Assembly (NCBI GenBank): GCA_003991915.1
Contig: RQTK01000532.1
Location: 1 to 64,000 of the forward strand
Length of the DNA: 64,000 nt
Direction: 5' to 3'
From: Elysia chlorotica
Lineage: Eukaryota > Mollusca > Gastropoda > Plakobranchidae
How positions within the stretch are numbered: the first letter of the stretch is position 1; every line of letters starts with the position of its first letter. Below the pieces are notes generated by a model. The model made no database searches. It saw only the letters and a program-made list of their open reading frames with translations, and was not told the DNA's origin. This document shows positions 36,801 to 47,330 of the stretch, piece by piece. Both the position numbers and the translations under genes were made by a program.

Positions 36801-39800
36801 ATATTTATAGTTTACTATAATCTTATTTCAATGTTATAACAAATTTTATATTCAGTGATGCCAACTGAATCTTTTTTTTTTACTAAACTTATTTACGAAC
36901 AGGTACGACCGCGTACTGGATTAAGAATCTCAAAAGAATTAAGTCTAACTGTAGGCTTGCTAATTTTCAAGGTGTTACGAGCACTGATGTGAATTTTCTT
37001 CCTAGCATGGCTATGCAGGGCTTTTTTCCCGTTGGAACCATTATAGATCTAGTTGACTCTGACCTAGTTTTACATGTGGTGCAGTAAGCCACACCAGCTT
37101 CTTTTAACTTAGGGCAGAAATGTAATCCAATAAAAAATCACCATTTGCAAATTTCTTGTCAAACCAATGCCAATATTCACTCCTATTTCATTTCTTTAAT
37201 GTCCAGTGGACCAACACGATCAACAAAATTGTCAAATTCCATCATGGACCAAACTTAATTTCTAGATTCTAATTCTAATCAATAACTCATGAAAGTCTAG
37301 TCTAGATCTACACAAAGTCCTTAGATCTAGATAATCCTCATACTGCCCTAGTTAAGACTTATCCCACTAGATCTTTATGCAGTATCCCACTAAATCTTTA
37401 TGCCATTGCACACACAAAATAAATCCAACTGAAGTCTTTGATCGAGACAGGTAGGCCTAAATCCGATATTCCAAACCGCATGCACAATATGTTAGTACTT
37501 TGGTCTGTTTGCTTATCCCATTAAATTGTTTTTCCTGTTTACGTAAGTCAAAGCACGGCTGAACAAAGACTGTCGGAGAACTTTGACAGACTTCGATCGA
37601 TGATTTTTTATTTTTTATGGAACTTTGACGAACAATTTTTTTTACGGAATTCCCCAAATTTACGGAAAATTGGCATCACTGTATAATGGTTTCATTTTTT
37701 TTATAAACCATGGTAAGCAATAATTAGGGAGCCTTCTAAAGGTAAGAACATATTAAAAACCATTTTAATATATACTCCTTTACACTTGAAGAAGCCATTG
37801 CAAACATACTTAATTTTTTTTTTTAATTGTCTTTTAAATTGTAAAAAGTGAAGAAAGCTTACCTTTAATTTCTTTAGTTTTATTGCAGCTCCGGCTATCC
37901 TGAACAACCCCTAAAGAGTGAAAAAAAATAATAATATAGGATTTTGCTTATAGTCATGAACAATACTAAAAAGAAGCAAACTATTAATGTACATGATAAT
38001 CCAAAAATTAAATTACTATATCCTTATTACTTGGCATAAAAGAAAACCAGTCTAGTTGTTCATCACAACATGTAAAAAAGGAATGTTAAAGGGTTGATTG
38101 TGGGAAAATCAAATGTTTTAGTCCTTTTTGTTTAAAATATTTCTTGGTTTTAAATAAAAAAAACAACTGCAATTTACAACTATTTTGCTTTGAGTTTGTT
38201 TTCAGGTTTACCCGTTTCATAAAAAAAAAAGATGATTTAAAAGATTGTTTTTTAAAAATGCCACCTTAATTTTCAGATCTTATGTTCATAGTGTAACCAG
38301 ACACTCCAGATTTAGTGAGACAATTCACAAGCAGAGGCCCCAGTACTATAGATAAGGACAGTAGAAAATCAAAGATAGCTTTTTACAAAGGTTTAAAGAA
38401 GGAAGCTACAAACTTAAATTTCCTGACACGGGCACATTTCGGTGAAATTTCGCCCTGCTTTAAGACTATTGGATTTTAGTATGGACCTACCTCTTCTTCC
38501 ATTCCCATTTCCAAAAGTGTCAACACACAAGCTTCAAGGACCAAGGCAATGTCTCTACACATGAGACGCAGGTGTTCTTCTAAAGGCATTCCATAACAAG
38601 GTTTCGCTGGAGAGTTCTCTGAAAGTGGCATTACAGTTGTCTGAATTATAACCAAAAGCAAAAGCAAATTGTGTGTATTGATTAATTAGGAATGTAAATT
38701 TACCATGAGTTATGTCATCCTTTGCAAGACATGAGCTCTACTTTAAATGTTAGCTAGCTCACCAAACATTAGAGCCCACAATTGTGTGAGTATGCTAAAA
38801 GGTGAAGATATTTTACTTATTAGGGAAACATCAAGCTAAAGAGTGCTGTCAGAAATTGTTTTTATACTACAAAATAACATTTTGACATGTATGCTTGTTG
38901 AACATCTTTATTTTGTTCTATCGGTAGATCTGATTATTTACTGTATATGAGATTTTTTCTATTGATTGTAAAAAAAAAAAAAATCTTACTAAAGGTATTT
39001 TCAGAACACAGTCTGTGAATTAAGAAAGATAGGTTCATTGGACAGGGATCACAGTGGAAAAAAAAATTCCAACCCCTGAACTTTGCAGTATTACTTGAAC
39101 GGATTTACGGCAGCTAATCAAACTGTCATCCTTGTAAACCCAAACCATTTGCGATAAGTCCCAATGTTGTTTAAAGGGTCGCATCGAGAAATGCAATTAA
39201 CGTTACAGTTTGAAAAATCTAATGAAATACCCTTCAAAATGAATAACATGAAATAAAGTAGTTTGATAAAATTAATATCGAGAGCAAAAGCAGTTGTTAA
39301 GTTGGTTTAACGTCCAACATCAGTACTATAAAGGCTATATTGTGGACGGACCCCAAGACTGACGTCTGACAAAATGAGCTTCATGGCACATGCACTCCCA
39401 TTTTGAATTGAAAGTACTTCTTGTAATAGAAGATTGAAAATAAAAAATTCAGGATAAAAAAAAAACGGTACTACTGTTTTGAAAGTGAAAGGAGCATCGC
39501 CTTGTTTTCGCACTTTTTCCTTTTTTAAAGCAACAGTTTTGCTAACCGGAAATCTGTGATCCGTGATGGGATAATAATTTTTAAGTTAGAATGTATATAA
39601 TTACACCTTCTCCATAATACTGCTATTAGAGATATCATCCTGATGACATAGTTTTTTTTTAATTTCACATTCCAAAATATTTTAAGTCTTTATATTTGCA
39701 GTAAAAAGTGCAAAAATGAAACTTTTTTATTTTTTTACTTACGTATTGCCACTTTCATTTGAGGAATACAATCTTCAATGGCTTCCAAGGCTTTACGGTG

Positions 39801-42531
39801 GAATTCAGCTTGAGCCTCTAAAAGCTATAGGATAAAAAAAAAAAAAAACAGAAAAACAGAAAATCATGAAAAAACACCAGTTATATCAATAATTATAACA
39901 ACAAAAATATTCTGAGATTTCTGACTCAGCCACCTCACTGCCCTTAAGATTCAATTAATGATAATTAATTTATCCTACTCTTGTGGAATGGTCACTATAA
40001 CAGATTCTACCCAGCGCACGAGATATCTCGCACCACTCTGTTCCCAAGGCATGCGACCGAGTTACCTGGGATTCAGGACTGCTGCCTCCTGGCCCAACTA
40101 TGAGAATACAATCAAACCTGCTCAAGCGACCACCTGTCTAAGACGACCACCTGGTCAAGCGACCAGCTATCCACCAACCCCTGGATTTTTTACTGTACAA
40201 ATACACCCCATAAAACGACCACCTCTCCAACGCGACAACGACCATCTATTTTCTCTACCAAAATGGCCTTTAACCTGTTAAAGCGACCACAACCATCTAT
40301 TTTCTCTACCAAAATGGCCTTTAACCTGTTAAAGCGACCACCCCATAACATCATTTACCAGTCTTGACCATGAAAGGTGCGGCAAACAAAAGATGACTTA
40401 ACATCTGCAAACCTAATTTGGATAAGTCTTGTCAAAAAACAAGGAGAAGATGTAATCACTAAATGATCACTTGCTTTCTTGCAGAGAACAGTGTTGCAGT
40501 TGGATTTCAATGCTTCATATTATATTTGCTGATGCTAAAACACACACACAATAGAGCTCTGCCAAAAAAAAAAAAATTGATTAATGGATGAATTTGAAAT
40601 ATAAAAGAAGGATATTAAACTTATCTAGTTTTTAACTCTGTAGATATGACACAAGGAAAAAATTATTTTTGGACTCACCAGTAAAAGTCTATTGCTATGC
40701 TCACTTTCTTTGGCCGCAAAATTGCACAATTCAATAGACAGATTGTCCTGACAAAAGAGAAAAAGCAGAAGGAATGATTTTCATAAAACAAATGATAGCA
40801 ATTTTCATAAAAGCAAAAAGTGATTATAGCTTTGGTTTACAACAAAGAAACGATTTAAATTCGGATTGTAAAAAAATTAAAAACATTCCCTAACAAAAGA
40901 ACGCTGTAGGTTGTTTATTATGCCCCTTCTAGAAGAGTATAGAAGGAGTAAGGCACAATCGAGATATGATCATTGTCAAACCCATAAGTTCAAATCTTAA
41001 AACGAAATTGCTGAAGGAAAATAGGGGTTATTTTACAACAACAAAAAAGGTATATATGAAAGCCTCATTGAAACCATCAAAGTTTAAGTATATGAATGAC
41101 AAATGCTTGCCCATGACTATGTTGTAAACTTGATATATAATATCTAAGAAATAATAATAATAAAAATAATAATATTAACCCTTATAAATTATGGCTATGT
41201 TTACTACAAAAGTCTTTCCATTACAGGTACAAATGAAAAAATTTGTGCTAACAAGATGCTTAACTAAACATAGAAAGCCAATATATTTAAATATATCATA
41301 AATATATAAATATAATATCATATTCCTTGGGTAAACCAATTTACTTTAATATTGTCCACTTTCTGAGAGGCGTCCTCAAACTCTTCCCTGATTACATCAG
41401 CTTTAGCTGCAGCATTGGCCATGTTTGCTCCTGGTACATGAGACTGCCGCACTGCTTGGTTGAACCTGTAGGTAGAAATTATTTAATGGATTGGGTAGTG
41501 CTCAGTGATGGTTACAAGTAGGCTTTCAATAAAAATTGCCCAAAAATTTATTGCCCTTTGCATGGTTGAATTTGCCAACACTGAATAGAAAGAAAAAATA
41601 CCAAAAGAACACCATGCTCTGTAATGCAAAGCAATACATTCTTAAAATACTTAAGACATATGTAGCCTTGGAAGGTTGTCTTTCCAAAATCCATAATGTT
41701 GACATTATTTGGTCTATGAAATGTTTGAATAAAATATGAACTAAAGCAGATTTGGAGCATGTTAGACATTTAATTAAAAAAAAAAAAATTTTTTTAATTG
41801 ACATAAAAGTACTGGTAAAATAATTGCCACGCTTTATTTTTTTTTAAACAAAGATTTATAAAATTACGTTTAAACATAAAACATAAATTAATGCAGGCAA
41901 GAAATGTGTTGGCCTTAAATTTTTTTTCCTCAGAGCTCAACATATTTAATTCATGGCAAGAAATTAAAACAAACAAACATGGTCACCTTGACTTTGCTGA
42001 ATCCATATCTAGAGTAGATTTGCTAAGATTTTTCCTCAACTTTATGATACTAGGGATGTCAACCTGTAAAAGAAGTGTTAAAGTAAAAACAATTAATAGG
42101 TACAATCATAAATAACAAGACATTGGGGAAATATCTTCATGTGACTCTTATTTAGTTAGATGTGATTCGTGAACACAAAGGGTTAAAATATTTTTGCCTT
42201 TTTTCTTTTTTAGAGTATTATTACTAAAAGAACAACTTTCAAAGAATGAATAAAACAGAGCTCAAGCTAACTGTAATTTACAACAATGCAAAGGCCCTCC
42301 TATGTAAATAAACAAAACAAAACAAAAAAGACACTTACATCAACAACATTCTGTAAAGGGGTAACAAAATCCTGCTCAACTGTCATTTCATACTGTACAT
42401 GTTCTTTGGCCAAGTTGATTTGACAGTCACCACACAGTTGACACACTGATCTGAATAAGATAATCAGGAAGCATTTTCAAATTGAAACAAATAAACATTT
42501 TCTTCTCTCATTTACCTTACAATGTCCATAA

Positions 42532-42575
<44 letters not shown>

Positions 42576-43851
42576 AAATAAAGCATAAATTATTAAAACC
42601 AGCGCCTCTATAATTTTATTCAAAACATACAAGCAATGAGCAAAAGATATTACTAATAGCTGGAGAGAAAAAAAAACACATACCCACATCATTAAGTCTG
42701 AGAAGGAGAAAATAATTTTATGGTTTAATTTACACACACTGGCCCACAATAATTATATTTAGACTTTTGTTACAAAAATCATTTCCATCTGTCCAAACAT
42801 TAAACCTCCTCAAAATACATTGTATTAGAGTTGTAACCCTAAATATTATACTTTCTGCAGAATTGGTTTATTAAATCGTCTTCAGGCTTGCAAATAATTT
42901 AAATACTAAAATGAAAACAATTGAAGCTCTAATTATTATTCTTTGTATATGGAAATGAAATACCAACCCAAGCAAAGTCTCTGGCCCCAAAGCTTGTGCC
43001 GATTCCAACATTGAGTGGCCAAGTCCTGTTTCAGGTAGTTTTTTCTGGACAAGAAACAGAAAAATTGATTGAAACATTATTCTAAGATAATAAGAAAAGA
43101 AAGAGAACTGACCATGTAAAGATGGGCAAGGGAGGTCTTGAATCTTATATGTAATTGACAAAAAAAAATGTGTATACATGCATAAGATGAATTTGACAAT
43201 GCTGTTAGGCAACCTATTTTAAAAACTGAAATTTTAGGAATGCATATTATACAATTGTTATGTTTAAAAAATTCATCTTACGTCATCCAAAAAGTTATTT
43301 CCAGCATCCGATAAAGTTTTCCTGTATTTTATGAAAGCAACATATATTTTTATTTACCAGGCGCTTGTCATATTCAAGACCAGGCGTCTGAAGAATGACC
43401 CCTGCCTTTTTAGAAATGTTCTGAAACGCATGTTTGACCACATCAACCCTCTTTTCATTTTCCTGTTGATCTTCAGATAAAACCTCAGACTTTTCAGCTC
43501 TGTAAAATGAATACAGAAAATACAAGATTATAAATTATTTACAATTTAAACAAACAATGATGTTTTTAATACACAATCATCTACACATAAAATGGCATAT
43601 TTGGTTTAAAAAGTCTTAAGATTCCAAAAGCCATCTTGTTTGTTTCTTATGTTTCAATGCCATACACATAACTTTCAGCTTCAATTTGGATTGTAAAAAC
43701 AGTTTTAAACCTAAGTTTATGAAAGTTCTCATATCACCAGGAGGTGACTTAGAAATTCCACATGATACAGAGGTACATACCTTCCAAGATTTTGGTCTAT
43801 GTTCTGTTTGACGCGAAGAAAATTTCTTCGCAGATTTTCTTTTTTAAACAT
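24092..43851 (-). CDS. ARHGAP17: BAR-RhoGAP protein, ARHGAP17/44 (RICH/Nadrin) type
   Basis: Nineteen coding exons: 43781-43851, 43358-43499, 42968-43044, 42339-42450, 41987-42063, 41345-41465, 40679-40747, 39743-39824, 38491-38618, 37863-37910, 36577-36640, 36148-36232, 35564-35638, 35006-35122, 34420-34499, 31142-32584, 29210-29328, 25999-26099 and 24092-24797. All junctions are GT-AG and phases close to 3717 nt, 1238 aa. Residues about 1-245 form the BAR domain (GRAEKSEVLSEDQ; LEAQAEFHRKALE), which binds curved membrane. Residues about 257-449 form the RhoGAP domain with arginine finger R297 in GLFRIAG. The rest is Ser/Pro-rich with poly-Pro SH3 ligands and a C-terminal DTKL, a class I PDZ ligand. 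Family role: turns off Rac/Cdc42 at junctions and on endocytic membranes. Vertebrate ARHGAP17 and ARHGAP44 are paralogues; this single gene could be pro-orthologous to both. SH3BP1 is a less likely alternative. Confidence 0.92.
25355..25481 (+). repeat. Dispersed repeat with ACTCACTCAC tail, copy 2
   Basis: Counterpart of 4766-4903, starting AGAGATAAAGGAGTCACCGT and ending GATGTGCCGTAAAAACAAAC plus an ACTCACT tail. Confidence 0.6.
25627..25800 (-). repeat. SINE, nearly complete body
   Basis: On the minus strand it has the GAGACAGGAGTCCAGG body, GTCAGACGTCAGCCTTGGGG, TAGCCTATATAGTGCTGACG and the tail. A degraded head follows on the right (ACCAACAGTCTGGTTGAGTC on the minus strand). Inserted in ARHGAP17 intron 18. 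Confidence 0.85.
25999..26099 (-). CDS. ARHGAP17: Exon 18 of ARHGAP17-like gene
   Basis: 101 nt after TTGTTCCTCAG. Encodes VGPQHSSAYFSSSGVSPVAS and a further Ser-rich run, ending in phase 2 at GATAG/GTATGG. A second AG lies four bases inside the exon (GTAG/GACC); using it would suit direct joining from exon 16 (see findings). Confidence 0.82.
27060..27275 (-). repeat. Full-length SINE with tRNA-like head
   Basis: On the minus strand the head begins GGGGCGAACTGGCAGAGCG with the A box TGGCAGAGCGT (27253-27263) and the B box AGTTCTAAACC (27218-27228), about 35 bp apart as in a tRNA. The body then follows with diverged versions of the AGCTGAGTCAGAATC and CTTGAGACCCATCC blocks and ends at GGCGTTGGACTTAGA. 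It links the tRNA-like promoter to the family whose other copies here mostly lack a head. Confidence 0.7.
27787..27850. repeat. GA-rich microsatellite
   Basis: Imperfect GA tract with GGGGAG interruptions in ARHGAP17 intron 17. Confidence 0.9.
29210..29328 (-). CDS. ARHGAP17: Exon 17 of ARHGAP17-like gene
   Basis: 119 nt with strong borders (GTGTGTACAG/AG and CAG/GTGAGAG). The in-frame product begins LDFTNVGYHYEEDQDG and ends NNTEALHVQ. Phase 1 at its start fits exon 16 and phase 0 at its end fits exon 18. I know no named domain for this acidic, Tyr-bearing segment. Confidence 0.82.
29329..31141. other. Intron 16 of ARHGAP17-like gene
   Basis: Contains a G tract with CA repeat (29879-29904) and a 40 bp tandem duplication (30072-30151). 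No element with coding content seen. Confidence 0.6.
30072..30151. repeat. 40 bp direct tandem duplication
   Basis: Two abutting copies beginning CTACAAATGATAACAAA and ending TTTATTTCCCAACCA, differing at one or two bases, so recent. Intron 16 of the ARHGAP17-like gene. Confidence 0.92.
31142..32584 (-). CDS. ARHGAP17: Giant tail exon (exon 16) of ARHGAP17-like gene
   Basis: 1443 nt, by far the largest exon. It starts after CCCACACAG in the phase left by exon 15 and ends at AAG/GTGAGA (31142). The 481 residues are Ser/Pro/Lys-rich and probably disordered, with many SP and RSP-like sites that suggest phosphorylation. The only folded-looking part is the first dozen residues, FDFHLTGYGSSP, which align with EVEFNVSEAFVP just after the human GAP domain. 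The open frame runs on past the donor to 31011, but the downstream exons fit only if GTGAGA is used. Confidence 0.9.
33007..33007. other. Single ambiguous base
   Basis: One N in a T-rich tract, probably a homopolymer base-calling problem. It lies in an intron and affects no model. Confidence 0.95.
33026..33411 (+). mobile_element. piggyBac internal-deletion derivative
   Basis: 386 bp flanked on both sides by TTAA (33022-33025 and 33412-33415), the piggyBac target site. Ends are CCCTTTTACACTTACAG and, inverted, CCCTTTCTCCCTTACAG. Subterminal CAGTCGCCG-n-n-GGTCGCC words occur twice (33039-33057 and 33077-33094). A plus-strand ATG at 33301 opens MDDLLRLYQEATDS and then runs into the right end and stops after 30 codons, as expected if the body of a transposase gene was deleted. 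It lies in intron 15 of the ARHGAP17-like gene, antisense to it, and is much more GC-rich than its surroundings. Confidence 0.82.
34420..38618 (-). CDS. ARHGAP17: RhoGAP-domain exon block (exons 9-15)
   Basis: Seven exons cover residues about 251-449. Catalytic and structural marks: GMPLEEHL at the domain start, GLFRIAG with the arginine finger at R297 (exon 10), ALKQYLRELPEPLL (exon 12), NYNNFRYLIKFLSKLA across exons 13/14, NKMKPSNIAIVIGPNLMW (exon 14) with the conserved Asn, and the end HADWFFPG (exon 15). All residues known to be needed for GAP activity in the family are present, so catalysis toward Rac/Cdc42-type GTPases is likely. Confidence 0.93.
36641..37862. other. Intron 10 of ARHGAP17-like gene
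   Basis: Largely filled by the hAT-like element at 36853-37681; the rest is AT-rich with no signal. Confidence 0.6.
36853..37681. mobile_element. hAT-like element, longer relative of 8294-8480
   Basis: 829 bp with left end CAGTGATGCCAACTGAATC and right end AAAATTGGCATCACTG, the same inverted ends as the 187 bp element in RPS19BP1 intron 2. The right subterminal part has repeated TTTACGGAA words. No transposase ORF is visible. Several AGATCT-rich words lie inside. No 8 bp target duplication is seen, so the superfamily stays tentative. Confidence 0.62.
39296..39375 (-). repeat. SINE 3' domain fragment
   Basis: Minus-strand copy with GTCAGACGTCAGTCTTGGGG, then TAGCCTTTATAGTACTGATG and GTTAAACCAAC. 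Located in intron 8 of the ARHGAP17-like gene. Confidence 0.8.
39743..43851 (-). CDS. ARHGAP17: BAR-domain exon block (exons 1-8) of ARHGAP17-like gene
   Basis: Eight small exons (69-142 nt) code for residues 1-250. The ATG at 43851 opens MFKKENLRRNFLRVKQ, matching the amphipathic start of Nadrin-type BAR domains. Exon 2 carries GRAEKSEVLSED, almost as in human ARHGAP17. Exon 3 ends and exon 4 begins at a conserved Leu-Leu-Gly/Cys-Gly-Asp region. Exon 8 carries LLEAQAEFHRKALEAIED, the last BAR helix. Long charged helices with no membrane-spanning segment are as expected for a peripheral membrane-bending module. Confidence 0.92.
40100..40345. repeat. GCGACCACC-motif repeat with 51 bp tandem pair
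   Basis: The word GCGACCAC or ACGACCACC recurs about seven times at irregular spacing. The right part is a 51 bp direct duplication (40241-40291 and 40292-40341) containing CTACCAAAATGGCCTTTAAC. It looks like the terminal region of a DNA-mediated element of unknown family. Located in intron 7 of the ARHGAP17-like gene. Confidence 0.7.
42530..42575. repeat. (AAT)n microsatellite
   Basis: ATAATAATAAT tract in intron 3 of the ARHGAP17-like gene. Confidence 0.9.
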
Positions 43852-43963
43852 GGTTTTGTTTTTTTCCCTCAAGAGTCAGAACTCGAGTCAGAATCCAGTT
43901 CCAAATCTTTTGAGTAACCAGGATAGTTCCTGTCTATGTCTTAGTCAATGCACATCATGAATT
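43852..43963 (-). other. Probable 5' UTR part of ARHGAP17-like exon 1
   Basis: On the minus strand TTATAACCTCAG at 43964 is a fair acceptor, so the ATG exon may begin at 43963 and be preceded by a noncoding exon. A possible donor, CCATTTTCCG/GTAAGC, ends at 44487. Neither is proven without transcripts. Confidence 0.35.
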
Positions 43964-44487
43964 CTGAGGTTATAAGAAATTACAAACAGTTAAAAATTGA
44001 ATTGCAAATTCAATAAAAACTAAAAATGATTCAGAAACTGCAAAAATCTTTGAAAACCAGAGTCCCACAGATCCAAGACTAATAGTAAAGTGTGAAATTT
44101 TTTTTAGGCTTGTGGGCTTTTTAAAAGTACATTTTGAATAGATCTACTTCTTAGATTCAAAGATACCAAGATAATAACATATTTGAGAGCATGATGGAGT
44201 GATCCACTGCAGAATAAAACAGTTAATTCAGTAAAACTGTATTATAAATTTCAAAAACATTTATATCGTCTTGGTCAAAGCATAATGCTTCATTGATTCA
44301 CCGACACCTGTTATTTGCATATTTAGTTCTTTTTCTTCATTGCCCGGTTTATTTAATGATCCTTATTTAATGGAATCGTATGATGAATCATACTCCCGGC
44401 TAGAGTGTTGTTATGGACAGTCTATTATAATTTGTAATTTTATTTGTTCATGGTAAACATGCAAAATCTAGATCTAGATTGCTTACC

Positions 44488-45233
44488 GGAAAATGGCGTT
44501 CAATGTGCTGGCAGTACTTCTTGACATAAAGGCATCGCTGTCTTTTCATAAAAAATAATCCAAAGCGATGGCCTAGTTGCTAGATCAACTAAAGCAGGTA
44601 GATAGCTCGGGCCTATGGAAGAGGCTCTTGGGCTTTGGAAAGGAAAGCAGGAAGACTGGGACTGGGCTAGTCTCACTCTACCAGGAAGAAGGAAGTGGGA
44701 GTTTATTTCCAGGTTTTCAGTAAGACAACAATCAGGTCAAAATAGATTATTGAGACAATCTATACAATATAATTACGTAATTGTTATATCTTTCAATCCC
44801 CAATTATAATATACTGTGACTTTGACAAATTATAAGTCAGAAAACAACCTTTTTGTTTGTAAAATCGGAGTTGGTACTTAGATCTATATCAAACCCAAAT
44901 GTAAGTTCAACAACAGCAAAAGTCCAAACACAACGGGAGAGGCATCATACCCTCCGTTGTCTTCTTCACTTTTGTTGCGACCATGGGGATCTCTTTGGTT
45001 GCGACAAGGTGCTACGCCTACGAGAGGACGGTTATGAATGTTGGAATGTGAAAATTAGTGGCTACACGAAATATTTACAAAAGATGACAGCTATCATTTT
45101 AAAAGCATATCACCAGAAAGTTTAGTGCAGTTGATGTGAAGAGTTGTTGGAAATATAATCTGGACAAATACAAATGGAATAGTAAATATGCTGGTGGTTG
45201 TAGCTTATCTACAGAAAAAACACGCAAAAGTAT

Positions 45234-45238
<5 letters not shown>
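44488..45238. other. Upstream flank of ARHGAP17-like gene
   Basis: Would hold the promoter if the noncoding exon ending at 44487 is real. No coding sequence recognised. Confidence 0.4.
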
Positions 45239-45285
<47 letters not shown>

Positions 45286-45294
45286 AAGAGAGAG
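45239..45294. repeat. (GA)n microsatellite
   Basis: About 50 bp of GA repeats ending in AAAGAAAGAGAG. Confidence 0.96.
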
Positions 45295-45497
45295 GGTAAC
45301 AAACGCGTGCACGAATTTGATTTATCAATGGTTTTGACATTGTACTCGATACATGTAGGCCTATTATTAATTCAATCTCATTACATCGTACTAATTTTCA
45401 ATAGAACTCTGTGGGTGGATTACTGAGTTTGTGAGATTATTTTCGCGTACGCTACTAATCTAGCATGTACCGCGAATGTGATGCTCAACACAGCGGC

Positions 45498-46120
45498 TGT
45501 TACGGGCTTATCATTCTAGTTAATTCTAGAAACCTCTCAAAGTTCGATTAAGAGAGGGGGTAAGGTGTGTTAATAAATATGTGGGCTAGAGACTGGGCTC
45601 TTCTCGAATGTTCTCCAGTATTCTTGAATTGGCTAGAGATTTCGAGATCTGTGCCTTGTGTAGTGTGGTAGTGTGATTGAAGAACGATTGGTGTTTTGTT
45701 TTTTTGTTGTTTTTTTTTGTTTCTTTCTTTCCTTTTTGCAGAGACAGGAGCGTTTATACTTCTGGTCGTGTTATAACATCTGCCCGCTATAAACGCTGAT
45801 TTTTTTTTTGTTTGTTTGTTTGTTTGTTTTTTGTTGGTTTTTTTTTGTTTTGTTGTTGTTTTTTATAACCCATTATAGATCTAGATAAATTGTCAAAACT
45901 TATATTAGTTTAGATCTGGTCATTCTTGAGTTGTATCCTTAACACTCAGACAGGGTGTTTATTAATAAAGTTAAATTATTGCGTTTCTACAAAGGATTTC
46001 TAAGCCTATTTTTCTTTATTTTGTTAATGTTGACAAGATAGTAGCCTATGCCCAATCTACGTGAATGTGTTCAATAAATTAACCTGAAACAGTGACGTGC
46101 TTTGTCAAGTTAACGCCACA
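45498..46120 (+). repeat. Presumed left LTR of the fossil
   Basis: Begins TGTTACGGG and ends GCCACA, i.e. TG...CA borders, directly before the primer-binding site. Contains long T/G homopolymer tracts. No partner LTR is available to confirm the borders. Confidence 0.6.
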
Positions 46121-47330
46121 CTGTGGGCTCGTCCGGGATAGATCTAGTTTATGATTATTTTAGATCCAGAGTTAGATTATTAGAACTGCGATTGTCCTTC
46201 GAGTAAAGATTTCCCTCTTTGGACTGAACTTAAGTAGTTGAAGTTTCAAAATTTGACATCAAGTCTTGATCATGTCTGAAAGTTTGGTAAAATACTTTAT
46301 ACCACGGAGGCGATGAGTTACAGTTCACAGTAAATGAAAGAAGAGAGTATATTAGAGGACGAATGCATGAATGATGTCAACGAGGCAGCTTGATTAAAAA
46401 GAAAGAGATAGGGAAAAGCGGCAACAAGAAAAATAGGCTGAACGGCAAAAGGAAGCTGAACGTATTAAGCTACAAGAGAAGGAACGTGCTGAACGAGAAG
46501 AAGAGCGCCAATTCGAATATTTAATGGCGACTACAAATACAATCAAGTAGTGGGAGTAAGATTATATCAGCAGTGCGCCCGATAACATCGAATTTTAAAT
46601 TACCCAAATTGCCTTCTTTCAAGGACTAAAATTATGACTTGGACACTTGGCTCTTACAGTTTGTAAATTTGCATAGAGAAGTGAGTGGTCGAAATAGACA
46701 TGGCCTGCATTATTTGCATTTTTGATCAGGCGCGCACTGGGCTGTTTTGTTGGGTTTTTTTAGTCAACGGAGGAGGCTAAAGTTTATGAAAATGTCAAGC
46801 TGGTATTGCAGAAGCGGAACAACCTGTCTGAAGGTGGAAATCGTATGATGTTTCAGTGCAGAACGGAGGAAAGAGAATCCTAGCACGTTCGTTGTGAGGC
46901 TCACAACTTACCTAAAAGATGGGTAGAGCTGCCGGAGAGTGTGAGGACGTTCGAGATTTGTTTGTTAAAGAACAGTTCATGGATGTTTGTATTGCAGATT
47001 TGTCAGTTCACATGAGAGAGACAAAGCTGCAATCCCTGAACTGTCGAAGGAAACAGGTGCATTTTTGACAACGAGAAATAGGCACCTAAGCGGGTTCATG
47101 TGCAGGAAGGTTGAACACCGCGCCTTAGATTGTAAAGCAGATACAACGGAAGGCAAAGGTGTAAGGTGTCACAGATGTAACAAGATAGGGCATATCGGTA
47201 TGAATTGTCCCACAAGCTAAGTCGAAGAGAGAAGCATCAGCCGTAGTGATGGCAGCGGAAGAAGCAGCACTAACATGTAGCCGGGATGTGGAAGCTGCGA
47301 GTAATCAGTGTTTTAGTATGGGTATGGGAA
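45498..47330 (+). mobile_element. LTR retrotransposon fossil, Ty3/Gypsy-like
   Basis: Old, broken copy. Parts seen: a presumed left LTR (45498-46120), a primer-binding site matching the 3' end of tRNA-Pro right after it (46122-46139), and a gag remnant ending in a zinc-knuckle region (about 47090-47215). The pol region and right LTR are not in the window, and the gag part has several breaks. The family is given as Ty3/Gypsy-like from the gag style and layout only; with a single LTR no age can be estimated. Confidence 0.7.

Noticed and set aside
40100-40345. CRISPR-like array
   Set aside because: The repeated GCGACCACC words are short, unevenly spaced and in a eukaryotic intron.
44615-45125. 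Plus-strand frames upstream of the ARHGAP17-like gene
   Set aside because: No family likeness and no splice context; treated as chance.
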